Shown here: one piece after another, positions 16,041 through 22,131 of the stretch
How positions within the stretch are numbered: the first letter of the stretch is position 1
Layout: each line of letters starts with the position of its first letter
NCBI RefSeq assembly: GCF_000716445.1
Contig: NZ_JNWK01000084.1
Coordinates: 1-23,408 of the forward strand
DNA length: 23,408 nt
Source: Streptomyces wedmorensis
Lineage (GTDB): Bacteria; Actinomycetota; Actinomycetes; Streptomycetales; Streptomycetaceae
Reading direction: 5' to 3'
Notes under the pieces: generated by a model
Told to the model about the DNA's origin: nothing
The model's input: the letters and a program-made list of their open reading frames with translations, nothing else
Database searches by the model: none
Made by a program: the position numbers and the translations under genes

Positions 16041-16057
16041 TTCAGGACCCCTGTCAA
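16028..16057 (-). promoter_or_regulatory. Putative promoter of the igr-like operon
   Basis: On the minus strand there is a perfect -35 TTGACA (16052-16057) followed after 18 bases by GACAGT (16028-16033), a weak -10. The start point would be near 16021, giving a leader of about 29 bases before the GTG at 15992. The operator overlaps the -10. Confidence 0.5.
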
Positions 16058-16129
16058 GGTCGCCGACGGCCGCACCCGCCTCCGGAGCTCGCCGGAACCC
16101 CGGGCACGACAGCGCGACGGCCCGCACGC

Positions 16130-16145
16130 CGGTGCCGAAGCACCG
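16130..16145 (-). terminator. UUCG hairpin after the small secreted protein gene
   Basis: On the minus strand, CGGTGC-TTCG-GCACCG forms a 6-bp stem with a stable UUCG tetraloop, 64 bases after the stop at 16209. The stem is short, so termination here is only plausible. Confidence 0.4.
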
Positions 16146-16208
16146 CCGTACAGGCCGTCGTTCACACCGCGGTCACGCCCCCCGTCGGGCCGGCTCCCGT
16201 GCTGCCGG

Positions 16209-16514
16209 TCACCACCACGGAAGGAAGTTGACCACGTTGTTCGACTGGGCGATGTGGGTGAAGGCGGAGCCGTTCACACTCGCGGTGTTGTTCTGGTTGG
16301 AGGCACCGGAACCGGTCGCCACCTGCTGCGTCGTGGTCGAGTTGCCGTGGTTGTCCCCGCCCACGCCGCTGCCGATGATCGTGGCGACGCTCGTGTTCGA
16401 TCCGTCGTCCGCGAACCCGCCGTTGTCGGCCTGGGCCACCCCCGTGAAGAGCGCGGCGGCGAGGGGCAGGGCGGCGGCAGCGGCGAGGATGCGGGCGGTA
16501 CGGATGCTTGCCAT
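16209..16514 (-). CDS. Small secreted Asn/Gly/Ser/Thr-rich protein
   Basis: This encodes 101 residues. The ATG at 16514 has GGAGGA 7-8 bases upstream. Residues 1-29 are a signal peptide (SIRTARILAAAAALPLAAALF then GVAQA cleavage site). The mature 72 residues contain no Cys and many Asn, Gly, Ser, Thr and Gln (GNSTTTQQVATGSGASNQNN, SVNGSAFTHIAQSNNVVNF) and end in LPWW. Alternating polar and small hydrophobic residues resemble beta-rich surface proteins such as curlin-type or rodlin-type polypeptides, but I cannot match it to chaplins or rodlins. Export is well supported; an aggregating or surface-coat role is speculation. It is monocistronic, with about 420 gene-free bases upstream. Confidence 0.8.
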   Translation of the reverse strand: MASIRTARILAAAAALPLAAALFTGVAQADNGGFADDGSNTSVATIIGSGVGGDNHGNSTTTQQVATGSGASNQNNTASVNGSAFTHIAQSNNVVNFLPWW

Positions 16515-16935
16515 GTGTGTTCCTCCGGGAACTGAAACTGGTGCTGGTGCACGGAGCTGCTTCTGAACTGATCTGAAGTACGGCCATTCCCAAGGCGGTT
16601 GGCCCACCGCCCCGGTCGTTCTCTGCTCGACGTCGCGAATCCAGAGTTGCCCACCGAATCCCCGGCGAACCACCCCGGAGCGGCCGATTCCCCCTCAAGC
16701 GTGAGGACAAGCAGATAAACCCCGGCACTCCGAGGAAAGCCGCAGCTCACCGCCGTACAGGAGGTTCGGGGCAGGCACGACCGGTGCGCCACAAGAGAGG
16801 AAGCGTTCCGGCACGTTTTGCGCCAATCTGCCCCTCGGCCGAACACCACGGCGCGTCCCCACGCCGAGGAGATCGAGCACACCCACGATTCCGGAGCGGA
16901 CGTTCGACCACCGACGGCGATCCGCCGCCCCCGCC
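16515..16935. other. Gene-free region upstream of the small secreted protein
   Basis: No credible gene is seen. It should contain the promoter of the 16514 gene on the minus strand and the 3' region of the macro-domain gene. A modest 6-bp hairpin GGCGGT/ACCGCC (16594-16611) lies in the upstream leader. I could not assign clear -35/-10 boxes. Confidence 0.35.
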
Positions 16936-17457
16936 CTACCGGGCGGCGTCCCCCACCGCCGCCTCGAAGGCCGCGTACGCGGACGCGTCGAACAGCACGA
17001 ACCGCACTTCCTCCACCTCGGTACGGGCCGCCCGTACCGTCTCGACGGCGATCCGGGCGCCGTCGTCCATCGGCCAGCCGTACACACCGGTCGAGATCGC
17101 CGGGAACGCGACGGTACGGTCCCCCAGCTCGTCGGCCACCCGCAGGGACTCGCGATAGCAGGAGGCCAGCAGCTCCGAACGGTCCTCGTCACGCGACCAG
17201 ACCGGCCCGACCGTGTGGATCACGTGGCGGGCCGGCAGCCGCCCCGCCGTGGTCGCCACGGCCCGACCGGTCGGCAGCCCCTTGCCATAGTGCGAGCGCC
17301 GCAGGTCCTGGCAGGCCGCGAGGATCTCCGGACCGCCCTTCCTGTGGATGGCGCCGTCGACCCCGCCGCCGCCGAGCAGCGACGAGTTCGCGGCGTTGAC
17401 CACCGCGTCCGCCGCCTCGGCGGTGATGTCCCCCTGCACGAGCACGATGCGCACCAC
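16936..17457 (-). CDS. Macro-domain protein (MacroD/YmdB-type ADP-ribose hydrolase)
   Basis: This encodes 173 residues from the GTG at 17457; the next codon is also GTG. The purine-rich stretch GGAGGAAGGGG ends 6 bases upstream, and the family N-terminus (VLVQGDITAEAADAVVNAAN) begins here. The frame is open for 125 more codons upstream across a repeat array, but that part has no homology. Key motifs: NAANSSLLGGGGVDGAIH (21-38, ADP-ribose binding), GPEILAAC, TVGPVW (82-87), and FPAISTGVYGWP (118-129, phosphate loop). Such proteins remove O-acetyl-ADP-ribose or mono-ADP-ribose from proteins in the cytosol. It is a stand-alone full-length domain, probably transcribed alone. Confidence 0.92.
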   Translation of the reverse strand: MVRIVLVQGDITAEAADAVVNAANSSLLGGGGVDGAIHRKGGPEILAACQDLRRSHYGKGLPTGRAVATTAGRLPARHVIHTVGPVWSRDEDRSELLASCYRESLRVADELGDRTVAFPAISTGVYGWPMDDGARIAVETVRAARTEVEEVRFVLFDASAYAAFEAAVGDAAR

Positions 17458-17537
17458 GACGGGCCCCTTCCTCCGATCGACTCCCACCGGATTCAAGCCC
17501 CCCGCGTACGCCCCCTGCCACTCCTTTGAACCCGGGC

Positions 17538-17650
17538 CCGCTTCCCGCGGTCCGCTTCCCGCGGTCCGCTTCCCGCGGTCCGTCTCCCGCGGTCCGTCTC
17601 CCGCGGTCCGCTTCCTGATGTCCGCTTCCTGCAGTCCCGCTTCCTGCGGT
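17538..17650. repeat. 14-bp tandem repeat array, 8 copies
   Basis: Units of CCGCTTCCCGCGGT start at 17538, 17552, 17566, 17580, 17594, 17608 and 17622, with a 15-base last copy at 17636-17650. The first three are identical. Copies four and five read CCGTCT at the start, and the last three have CCTG in place of CCCG. The period is not a multiple of three, so coding selection is unlikely. It lies 81-193 bases upstream of the macro-domain start. Confidence 0.95.
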
Positions 17651-17683
17651 CCGCGCACCGCCACTCCGGCTTCGCTCAACCCC

Positions 17684-17721
17684 GAAGGGGTGCCCCGGGA
17701 AGAACCCCGGGGCACCCCTTC
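17684..17721. terminator. Terminator of the MT0933-type gene
   Basis: A perfect 16-bp stem, GAAGGGGTGCCCCGGG (17684-17699) with 17706-17721, has a 6-base loop. It is 56 bases beyond the stop of the minus-strand gene at 17777 and insulates the macro-domain gene. Confidence 0.88.
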
Positions 17722-17776
17722 ACGGTCCGCTGTACGGGCGCGCACGCGTTCCGCCGACTGCGGTCGCGGCACAGCC

Positions 17777-17989
17777 CTACGGCTGGGGCGGCTGGGGCGG
17801 CTTGTCCTGACCCTGCTGCCCCGGGTCGCCACCCAGCTGCTGCTTGAGCTTGTCCTGGGCGGTGTCGACCTGGCCGCTGTACTTGCCCTGGGTCTTCTGG
17901 TCGACGAAGTCGCCGGCCTTGTCGATGCCCTGGGATGCCTTGTCCTCGTGACCCTTCAGCATTCCCTTGAGCTTGTCCATCATGGACAT
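17777..17989 (-). CDS. MT0933-type short protein (annotated elsewhere as antitoxin-like)
   Basis: This encodes 70 residues. The ATG at 17989 has AGGAGG 5 bases upstream. The N-terminal part MDKLKGMLKGHEDKASQGIDKAGDFVDQKTQGKYSGQVD matches the small charged PF14013/MT0933 family, common in actinobacteria, with helical DKA/DKL repeats. The tail from about 50 is Gln/Gly/Pro-rich and unstructured (ending PPQPPQP). Some members have been proposed as antitoxins, but no toxin gene is adjacent here, so that function should not be assumed; a stress-linked, CsbD-like role is equally possible. It is divergent from the TPR gene and ends at a strong terminator. Confidence 0.85.
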   Translation of the reverse strand: MSMMDKLKGMLKGHEDKASQGIDKAGDFVDQKTQGKYSGQVDTAQDKLKQQLGGDPGQQGQDKPPQPPQP

Positions 17990-18083
17990 TCTGGCCTCCT
18001 AGCGCGATTCCAGCCCCTCCAGCATCAGGGCACCCCGCCCAAACCGCATCCGCTGAGCCCCGGCCCCGCCCCCACACGGCTGA

Positions 18084-18133
18084 CGTCCATGAACTTCCAC
18101 GAACGTCCACGAAGTTCCACGAAGTTCGCCGAA
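18084..18133. repeat. 10-bp periodic repeat between divergent genes
   Basis: Five consecutive 10-bp units: CGTCCATGAA, CTTCCACGAA, CGTCCACGAA, GTTCCACGAA, GTTCGCCGAA. Most include TTC-N3-GAA or a close variant, and the last leads into GTTC-GCC-GAAC. The period is about one helical turn, so all units face the same side of the DNA. Confidence 0.85.
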
Positions 18134-18161
18134 CCCTCCGAACTGGCGTACGCCGCATTCG

Positions 18162-18167
18162 TATGCT
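18162..18167 (+). promoter_or_regulatory. Putative -10 of a leaderless TPR gene
   Basis: TATGCT ends 6 bases before the ATG at 18174, so transcription would start at or next to the start codon. No ribosome site is visible before this ATG, which agrees with a leaderless mRNA. The -35 partner is poor. Confidence 0.4.
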
Positions 18168-18173
18168 CGGGCC

Positions 18174-19022
18174 ATGACATTCTCTCGGCCCTACGGCGGG
18201 TACGAAGCCGGTCTGAAGACGATGGAAGTGTTAGCCCAGGTCAGGGCCCTCTACCAGGCGGGACGCTATGCCGAGGCCGAGGCCGAGGCGCGCGCCGTGG
18301 CCGCGGCCCAAGCCCGGCCGCACGACGAACCGTTCGCGCCGATGGCGTTGGGCATCGTCGGGCTCGCGGCGAGCGCCCAGGGCCGCCACGCCGAGGCGCT
18401 CACCACCTACGACGCCCTGCTGCCGGACTACGACAAGCTCTTCGGCGCCGAACACTCGATGACCCTGAAGCTGCGGACCGACCGGGCCCAGGTGCTGAAC
18501 ATGCTCGGCCGGCACGAGGAATGCGAAGCCGAGTGCGTGGCCGTCATGGAGACCGCGGCCCTCACCGAGACGCCGGAGACGCCGTTCCTCGTGATCGCCG
18601 CCCTCAACGGGCAGATCGCGGCCCTCAACGCACGGGGCGACCACCCGGCGGCCGAGGGACTGGCGCGTGAATTCCTCTCCGTCCACTCCGATCCGGACCA
18701 GTTCACCCTGATGGTGCGGCTGTCGCTGGCCCTCAGCCTCAATGGCCAGGGTCGCCACGAGGAGGCCCTCGCCGAGGCGAAGCGCGCCGACGAGATCCAC
18801 CGCGGCCTGCCGCCGGAGCACCGCGGCCCGGAGACCGCGGCCCCCGACCTGGCCGCGGCCACCGCCCTCCACGGCCTCGGCCATGACACCGCGGCCCGCG
18901 CCCTGGCCACCACCGCCCACGACGCCTGCCTGACCGCCTTCGGCCCGGACAACATCCGCACCACCCAGGCCCGGGCACTGATCGACCGCATCGACGGCGT
19001 CGACGGCGTCGACGGCACCTGA
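18174..19022 (+). CDS. Tetratricopeptide (TPR) repeat protein
   Basis: This encodes 282 residues from the ATG at 18174; an internal ATG near 18222 (MEVLAQVRAL) is an alternative, also without a clear ribosome site. The sequence is a chain of paired helices with TPR spacing: YQAGRYAEAEAEARAVAAA (about 28-46), AQGRHAEALTTYDALLPDY, MLGRHEECEAECVAVMETA, NARGDHPAAEGLAREFLSV, NGQGRHEEALAEAKRADE, and GLGHDTAARALATTAHDAC. The fold is a protein-interaction scaffold with no catalytic motif, signal peptide or membrane helix, so it is probably cytosolic. The C-terminus ends in a short GVDG repeat. A similar protein is widespread in Streptomyces; no function is known to me. Confidence 0.88.
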   Translation: MTFSRPYGGYEAGLKTMEVLAQVRALYQAGRYAEAEAEARAVAAAQARPHDEPFAPMALGIVGLAASAQGRHAEALTTYDALLPDYDKLFGAEHSMTLKLRTDRAQVLNMLGRHEECEAECVAVMETAALTETPETPFLVIAALNGQIAALNARGDHPAAEGLAREFLSVHSDPDQFTLMVRLSLALSLNGQGRHEEALAEAKRADEIHRGLPPEHRGPETAAPDLAAATALHGLGHDTAARALATTAHDACLTAFGPDNIRTTQARALIDRIDGVDGVDGT

Positions 19023-19058
19023 GCGAACACCCCGCGCCCGGCCCACCGGGACGAACGC

Positions 19059-19093
19059 GGAGGGCGGCCCCCGGCTCCCGGGGCCCGCCCTCC
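19059..19093. terminator. Terminator between the convergent TPR and Cys-rich genes
   Basis: A 16-bp stem with one mismatch (19059-19074 with 19078-19093, core GGAGGGCGG) closes on a 3-base loop. It lies 36 bases past the TPR stop and 50 bases past the stop of the minus-strand gene. Confidence 0.75.
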
Positions 19094-19097
19094 ATCC

Positions 19098-19136
19098 GAC
19101 CTGCCGCTCGGACCTACCGCTCCGGCCTACCGCACC
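19098..19136. repeat. 13-bp repeat, three copies
   Basis: Units GACCTGCCGCTCG, GACCTACCGCTCC and GGCCTACCGCACC lie head to tail just upstream of the stop codon of the minus-strand gene. It is probably replication slippage in GC-rich DNA. Confidence 0.7.
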
Positions 19137-19143
19137 GACCGCG

Positions 19144-19662
19144 TCAGACGGGCGGCTCGGAGCGGCAGCACCCGTACCTGTTGGTCATGTCGTACTCGTG
19201 GCCGACGAGGATCCTGCGCGTACAGGCGGGGCACACGGCGGAGTTCACGGGATTGACCCGCATGACGTAGACGCCCTCAAGGTCGAACACCGCGTCCACC
19301 TGATCCTTGCCGTGCTCCGCGATGCCCTGCTGGACGAACTCGAACGCGCCGTAGACGGCACCGCATTCGCACACGACCCGGTTGGAGTACGAGTGACCCA
19401 TGTCCTCGACCCTCAGCTCGGTCCCGATCCTCTGCAGCTCCTCGTTCGAGACGGGCTCCAGCCCCCGCTCCGCGACCCGCTTGGGCGTCCAGTACCAGGA
19501 CTTGACCGCCGCGGCCTGCTCCGGGGTGAGGTAGAACGTCGCGGACCTGCCGTCCCGCAGGGTGTCCTGTACGGCGGCCACGACCGTGCTGTCGTCGGCC
19601 GAGATCACGGCCCTGCCGCTGCCGACGACAGCTCCGACGGAGTCGAGCGAGAAGCCTCCCAT
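19144..19662 (-). CDS. Uncharacterised protein with a zinc-ribbon-like Cys pattern
   Basis: This encodes 172 residues. The ATG at 19662 has GGAGG 8 bases upstream; an upstream TTG in frame is less likely. I do not recognise the family. Residues 1-60 form a mixed alpha/beta region (AVISADDSTVVAAVQDTLR, FYLTPEQAAAVKSWYW). The C-terminal half carries three cysteine pairs: C98/C100 (VCECGAVYG), C144/C147 (VCPACTRR) and C165/C166 (YGCCRSEPP), plus several His, consistent with zinc binding. There is no signal peptide or membrane segment. It is transcribed alone, convergent with the TPR gene. Function is unknown; a regulatory or nucleic-acid-binding role is only a guess. Confidence 0.8.
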   Translation of the reverse strand: MGGFSLDSVGAVVGSGRAVISADDSTVVAAVQDTLRDGRSATFYLTPEQAAAVKSWYWTPKRVAERGLEPVSNEELQRIGTELRVEDMGHSYSNRVVCECGAVYGAFEFVQQGIAEHGKDQVDAVFDLEGVYVMRVNPVNSAVCPACTRRILVGHEYDMTNRYGCCRSEPPV

Positions 19663-20150
19663 GACGCGTACCTCCAAGAAGGGCAGAAAGGACAGGGCCT
19701 CTCCGACCGCCGGAGATGACCCCGGCCGGGGCCCCGAGCGCCTGCACCGCGGTCACGAGCCCATGCCTGCTGCGATCGTCACCCACCGCACGGCCCCCCG
19801 CCATCCGGGACCTCCGACCGGACGACGAAGGGGCACCCCGTCACCGGGACGCCTTTCCTGGTCGGCGACCCGCGGCGACCCGTCCGCGGGAGGACGGCCG
19901 CTTTACCACCTCTCCGGACCGGGAAACCCCAGTCCGGAGCATCCGGCGGCCACCGCACGGGACGATGCATACGTACGGGCTGACGACGGTGGAAGCGGCG
20001 TCACGCGTACGAGTGGGTGTCGGGACGCCGCGCCCGGCTCCGCGGCAGCCGCCCCGTGGGGACGCGCGCTTCCGGATCCCGTGGGTCGGGAGAAGCGAAA
20101 TGCCCGGCCCAGAAGGCGTTTCCGGCCCTCAATCGATCAGCGCTGTGTGC
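19663..20150. other. Gene-free region between divergent Cys-rich protein genes
   Basis: About 490 bases hold no gene I can support: the open frames lack ribosome sites and have shifting codon bias. An inverted repeat CTCCGGAC/GTCCGGAG with a 12-base gap lies at 19912-19939. The stretch may contain long leaders, a degraded gene or a small RNA. Confidence 0.35.
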
Positions 20151-20179
20151 GTGTCTAACCCCAAGCCGACGCCTAGATT
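20151..20179 (+). promoter_or_regulatory. Putative promoter of the 415-residue protein gene
   Basis: A good -10, TAGATT (20174-20179), is preceded after 17 bases by a poor -35 (GTGTCT, 20151-20156). The start point would be near 20186, leaving a leader of about 56 bases that contains an inverted repeat GAAAC/GTTTC (20208-20223). Confidence 0.4.
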
Positions 20180-20241
20180 GTTCAGAATGTCACCTACTGC
20201 CCCAGTTGAAACTACGAGGTTTCGTCGCCTAGGAGCGTGTC

Positions 20242-21489
20242 ATGCAGATTCGCAGGTGGCTCCCGGACCAGCCCACTCTCATCGGCCGTCACAACTGGCC
20301 GGACGAGGACGGCAAGGGAACACATCTGCGACTCCGGGCCGGCTCCATCGTCGTGCTGGACCGGCGGGCGTGGCGTGTCCTGGAGATCACCGGTTACCCC
20401 GACAACGCATGGCCGAAATCCTATGAGAAGGCATGGCGCGACCACGTGGAGCTGTGGTGGCACGCCAACGAACTGCGGCGGGCCGAGAACCAGGCGCTCA
20501 AACCGGCTCCCGAACGCGCCGAGTTCTACAGGCGACCGTTGGTGCTCGTGCTGCGCGACGAGAACCTGCCCCGGTCGGCGGTGAAGCACTGGTGCGCCCC
20601 CGCCAGCCTGGACTGGCAGGTCCTCCCCGAGCACTACGCCGTCTGCCGGGCCTGCGGCGAACTGCCGCCCTGCCACCACGGGGAGTACTTCCCGGAGGGC
20701 GGCCCCCGGCGTCCGGAGCAGAGCGGTGGCATCCCGCTCATCGTGCCGGAGGGCTGCTGCATGGGGTGCGCCGAGCAGATCAAGCCCCGCATGCGGACCG
20801 TACGTTTCCCCGGCCCCAACCTCTGGTACCCGGACCTCGGCGACGACACCGCGGTCTTCCACTCCCGCTCCTCCTGCGAGGACCAGGTGGAGTACTACCG
20901 CGCGCAGTGGCAGAGCGAGTACCCCCAGCCCGCCGCGCACCCGACGACGCCGACGTTCCCGGGCTTCGACCACATGGTCCTGCCGCGGGCCCGCCAGTCC
21001 CAGCTCCCGGCCCCGACCCCCCAGCACGGGAATGCCCCGGCCACGGTCCCGCAACACGACCAGGCTCAGGTCCCCCAGCACGGACAGGGTTCAGTTCCCC
21101 CGCACGTACAGGATCACTTCGCGGTCCCCCAGCACGAGCAGAACCACTTCGCGCTCCCGCACACCCGGGAGGAGGCGCGCACCTCCCTGGCCGTCGGCTC
21201 CGGCGCCTTCTCGCCGTCCTTCGGCGGCTACCGGACGGAGCCCGAGTCGTACCCCTCCGCCCCTCCGCCTCCCCCTCAGAGCGCGGCGCCCGTGCCCGCG
21301 CCCCCTCCCGTAGCCGCCGGTGACGCCGGCCCCGCCGTCCGGGCCGCGGAGGAGCTGAGCCGCTCCCTCACGGACCGGCCGGTCTTCCACAACGCGGAGC
21401 AGGCGGCCCGGGTGATCGAGGAACTCACCGCGGCGGTCCGCAACATCGCCCTCTGCCTGAACGACCCACAGGCCCGCAGCCACCCCTGA
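20242..21489 (+). CDS. Uncharacterised protein with Cys cluster, PQH repeats and C-terminal helix
   Basis: This encodes 415 residues. The ATG at 20242 has AGGAG 7 bases upstream. No known family is recognised. Residues 1-225 look folded: beta-rich start (LRAGSIVVLDRRAWRVLEIT), a Trp-rich helix (YEKAWRDHVELWWHANELRR), and a Cys/His cluster (C135, C138, C144, H145, H146, C172, C173, C176) that looks like a metal site. Residues about 228-365 are disordered and Pro/Gln-rich, with repeated PQH motifs (260, 270, 278, 296 regions). The last 50 residues form an amphipathic helical segment (RAAEELSRSLTDRP and EQAARVIEELTAAVRNIAL). There is no export signal. The layout suggests a cytosolic metal-binding protein with a flexible linker and an oligomerisation or partner-binding tail; the role is unknown. 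Confidence 0.82.
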   Translation: MQIRRWLPDQPTLIGRHNWPDEDGKGTHLRLRAGSIVVLDRRAWRVLEITGYPDNAWPKSYEKAWRDHVELWWHANELRRAENQALKPAPERAEFYRRPLVLVLRDENLPRSAVKHWCAPASLDWQVLPEHYAVCRACGELPPCHHGEYFPEGGPRRPEQSGGIPLIVPEGCCMGCAEQIKPRMRTVRFPGPNLWYPDLGDDTAVFHSRSSCEDQVEYYRAQWQSEYPQPAAHPTTPTFPGFDHMVLPRARQSQLPAPTPQHGNAPATVPQHDQAQVPQHGQGSVPPHVQDHFAVPQHEQNHFALPHTREEARTSLAVGSGAFSPSFGGYRTEPESYPSAPPPPPQSAAPVPAPPPVAAGDAGPAVRAAEELSRSLTDRPVFHNAEQAARVIEELTAAVRNIALCLNDPQARSHP

Positions 21490-21501
21490 ACCCACCCGCA
21501 C

Positions 21502-21541
21502 CACGGCACCACGGCGCCACGGCGCCACGGCGCCACGGCAC
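21502..21541. repeat. 8-bp tandem repeat, five copies
   Basis: Units CACGGCAC, CACGGCGC (three times) and CACGGCAC run from 13 bases after the stop of the 415-residue gene to just before its terminator. It is a simple microsatellite-like run. Confidence 0.85.
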
Positions 21542-21552
21542 CGGGAACGCCG

Positions 21553-21587
21553 ACGGCCCCTGACCGTTCCATCCGGTCAGGGGCCGT
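21553..21587. terminator. Bidirectional terminator: 415-residue gene and tRNA-Ser(TGA)
   Basis: A perfect 14-bp stem, ACGGCCCCTGACCG (21553-21566) with 21574-21587, has a 7-base loop. It lies 63 bases past the plus-strand stop and 7 bases beyond the tRNA 3' end on the minus strand. Confidence 0.88.
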
Positions 21588-21594
21588 TCGTCTG

Positions 21595-21679
21595 CGGTGG
21601 GTGTGGGATTTGAACCCACGGTGACTCGCGCCACGACGGTTTTCAAGACCGTTCCCTTAGGCCGCTCGGGCAACCCACC
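21595..21679 (-). tRNA. tRNA-Ser(TGA)
   Basis: The reverse complement folds as an 85-nt class II tRNA. The acceptor arm is GGTGGGT/ACCCACC with discriminator G, the anticodon stem ACGGT/ACCGT encloses loop CTTGAAA (anticodon TGA), the variable arm is long, and the T-loop is GGTTCAAATCC. It reads UCA and related serine codons. Confidence 0.96.
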
Positions 21680-22072
21680 TCGGCCCCGCCTCGCCTGCTG
21701 CGGAGCGGCTACAGCCTACCGGCTGGGTGCGGCTGCGGGGGTACCGGCTTTCCCGGGTGGGGAGGGGGGCACGGGGACCGGAGGCATCGGGCGGGAGTCG
21801 CGTACGAGGAGGGGAAGAGGAGCGGGGGGCGGGGGATCGTCCCGTTCGGTGCGGGGAACGACTGCGAACCGGGCGGGAGTTCGTGGGCGGTCTCCTTGCG
21901 TGACGCTTGTGCTCGGCGTGATCGGTTCACGGCGGGAGTGGCGTTCGGGGGGGGCGCCCCGCCGGCGCGTCGTGTCTGGCGCCGGACTACGGACCTTCCG
22001 CCTGACGTGCCGCCCGCCGTGACTGCTCGCGGCTGATTCGGCCGCGGGGGGGGGGACCACGGGTGGGCCTCA
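21680..22072. other. Gene-free region
   Basis: No gene is supported on either strand. The left part should carry the tRNA-Ser promoter on the minus strand: TAGGCT (21713-21718) is a fair -10, about 34 bases upstream of the tRNA, but no good -35 is seen. The rest is G-rich on the plus strand and lies downstream of the HtrA-like gene. Confidence 0.35.
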
Positions 22073-22118
22073 CACGAGCGAGGGGAGCACCGGTGTCCGG
22101 GTGCTCCCCTCGCTCGTG
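22073..22118 (-). terminator. Terminator of the HtrA-like protease gene
   Basis: A long perfect 18-bp stem, CACGAGCGAGGGGAGCAC (22073-22090) with 22101-22118, has a 10-base loop. It begins 13 bases beyond the protease stop on the minus strand. Confidence 0.88.
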
Positions 22119-22131
22119 ACCGGCGGGGCGG

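Noticed and set aside
14781..16127. Upstream start (16127) for the FadE29-like protein
   Set aside because: The extra 45 codons cover the promoter and operator and show no homology; the GTG at 15992 has GGGAGG at the right distance.
16936..17832. N-terminally extended macro-domain protein (298 residues)
   Set aside because: The extra 125 codons cross a 14-bp repeat array and a terminator hairpin, with no homology. The GTG at 17457 has a ribosome site and the family N-terminus.
17777..17989. Toxin-antitoxin pair
   Set aside because: The short protein belongs to a family sometimes called antitoxin, but no toxin-like gene adjoins it; the next genes are a TPR protein (divergent) and a macro-domain protein beyond a terminator.
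21709..22060. Minus-strand frames in the G-rich region after tRNA-Ser(TGA)
   Set aside because: The frames are Arg/Pro-rich with no ribosome site, no recognisable domain and no consistent codon bias.
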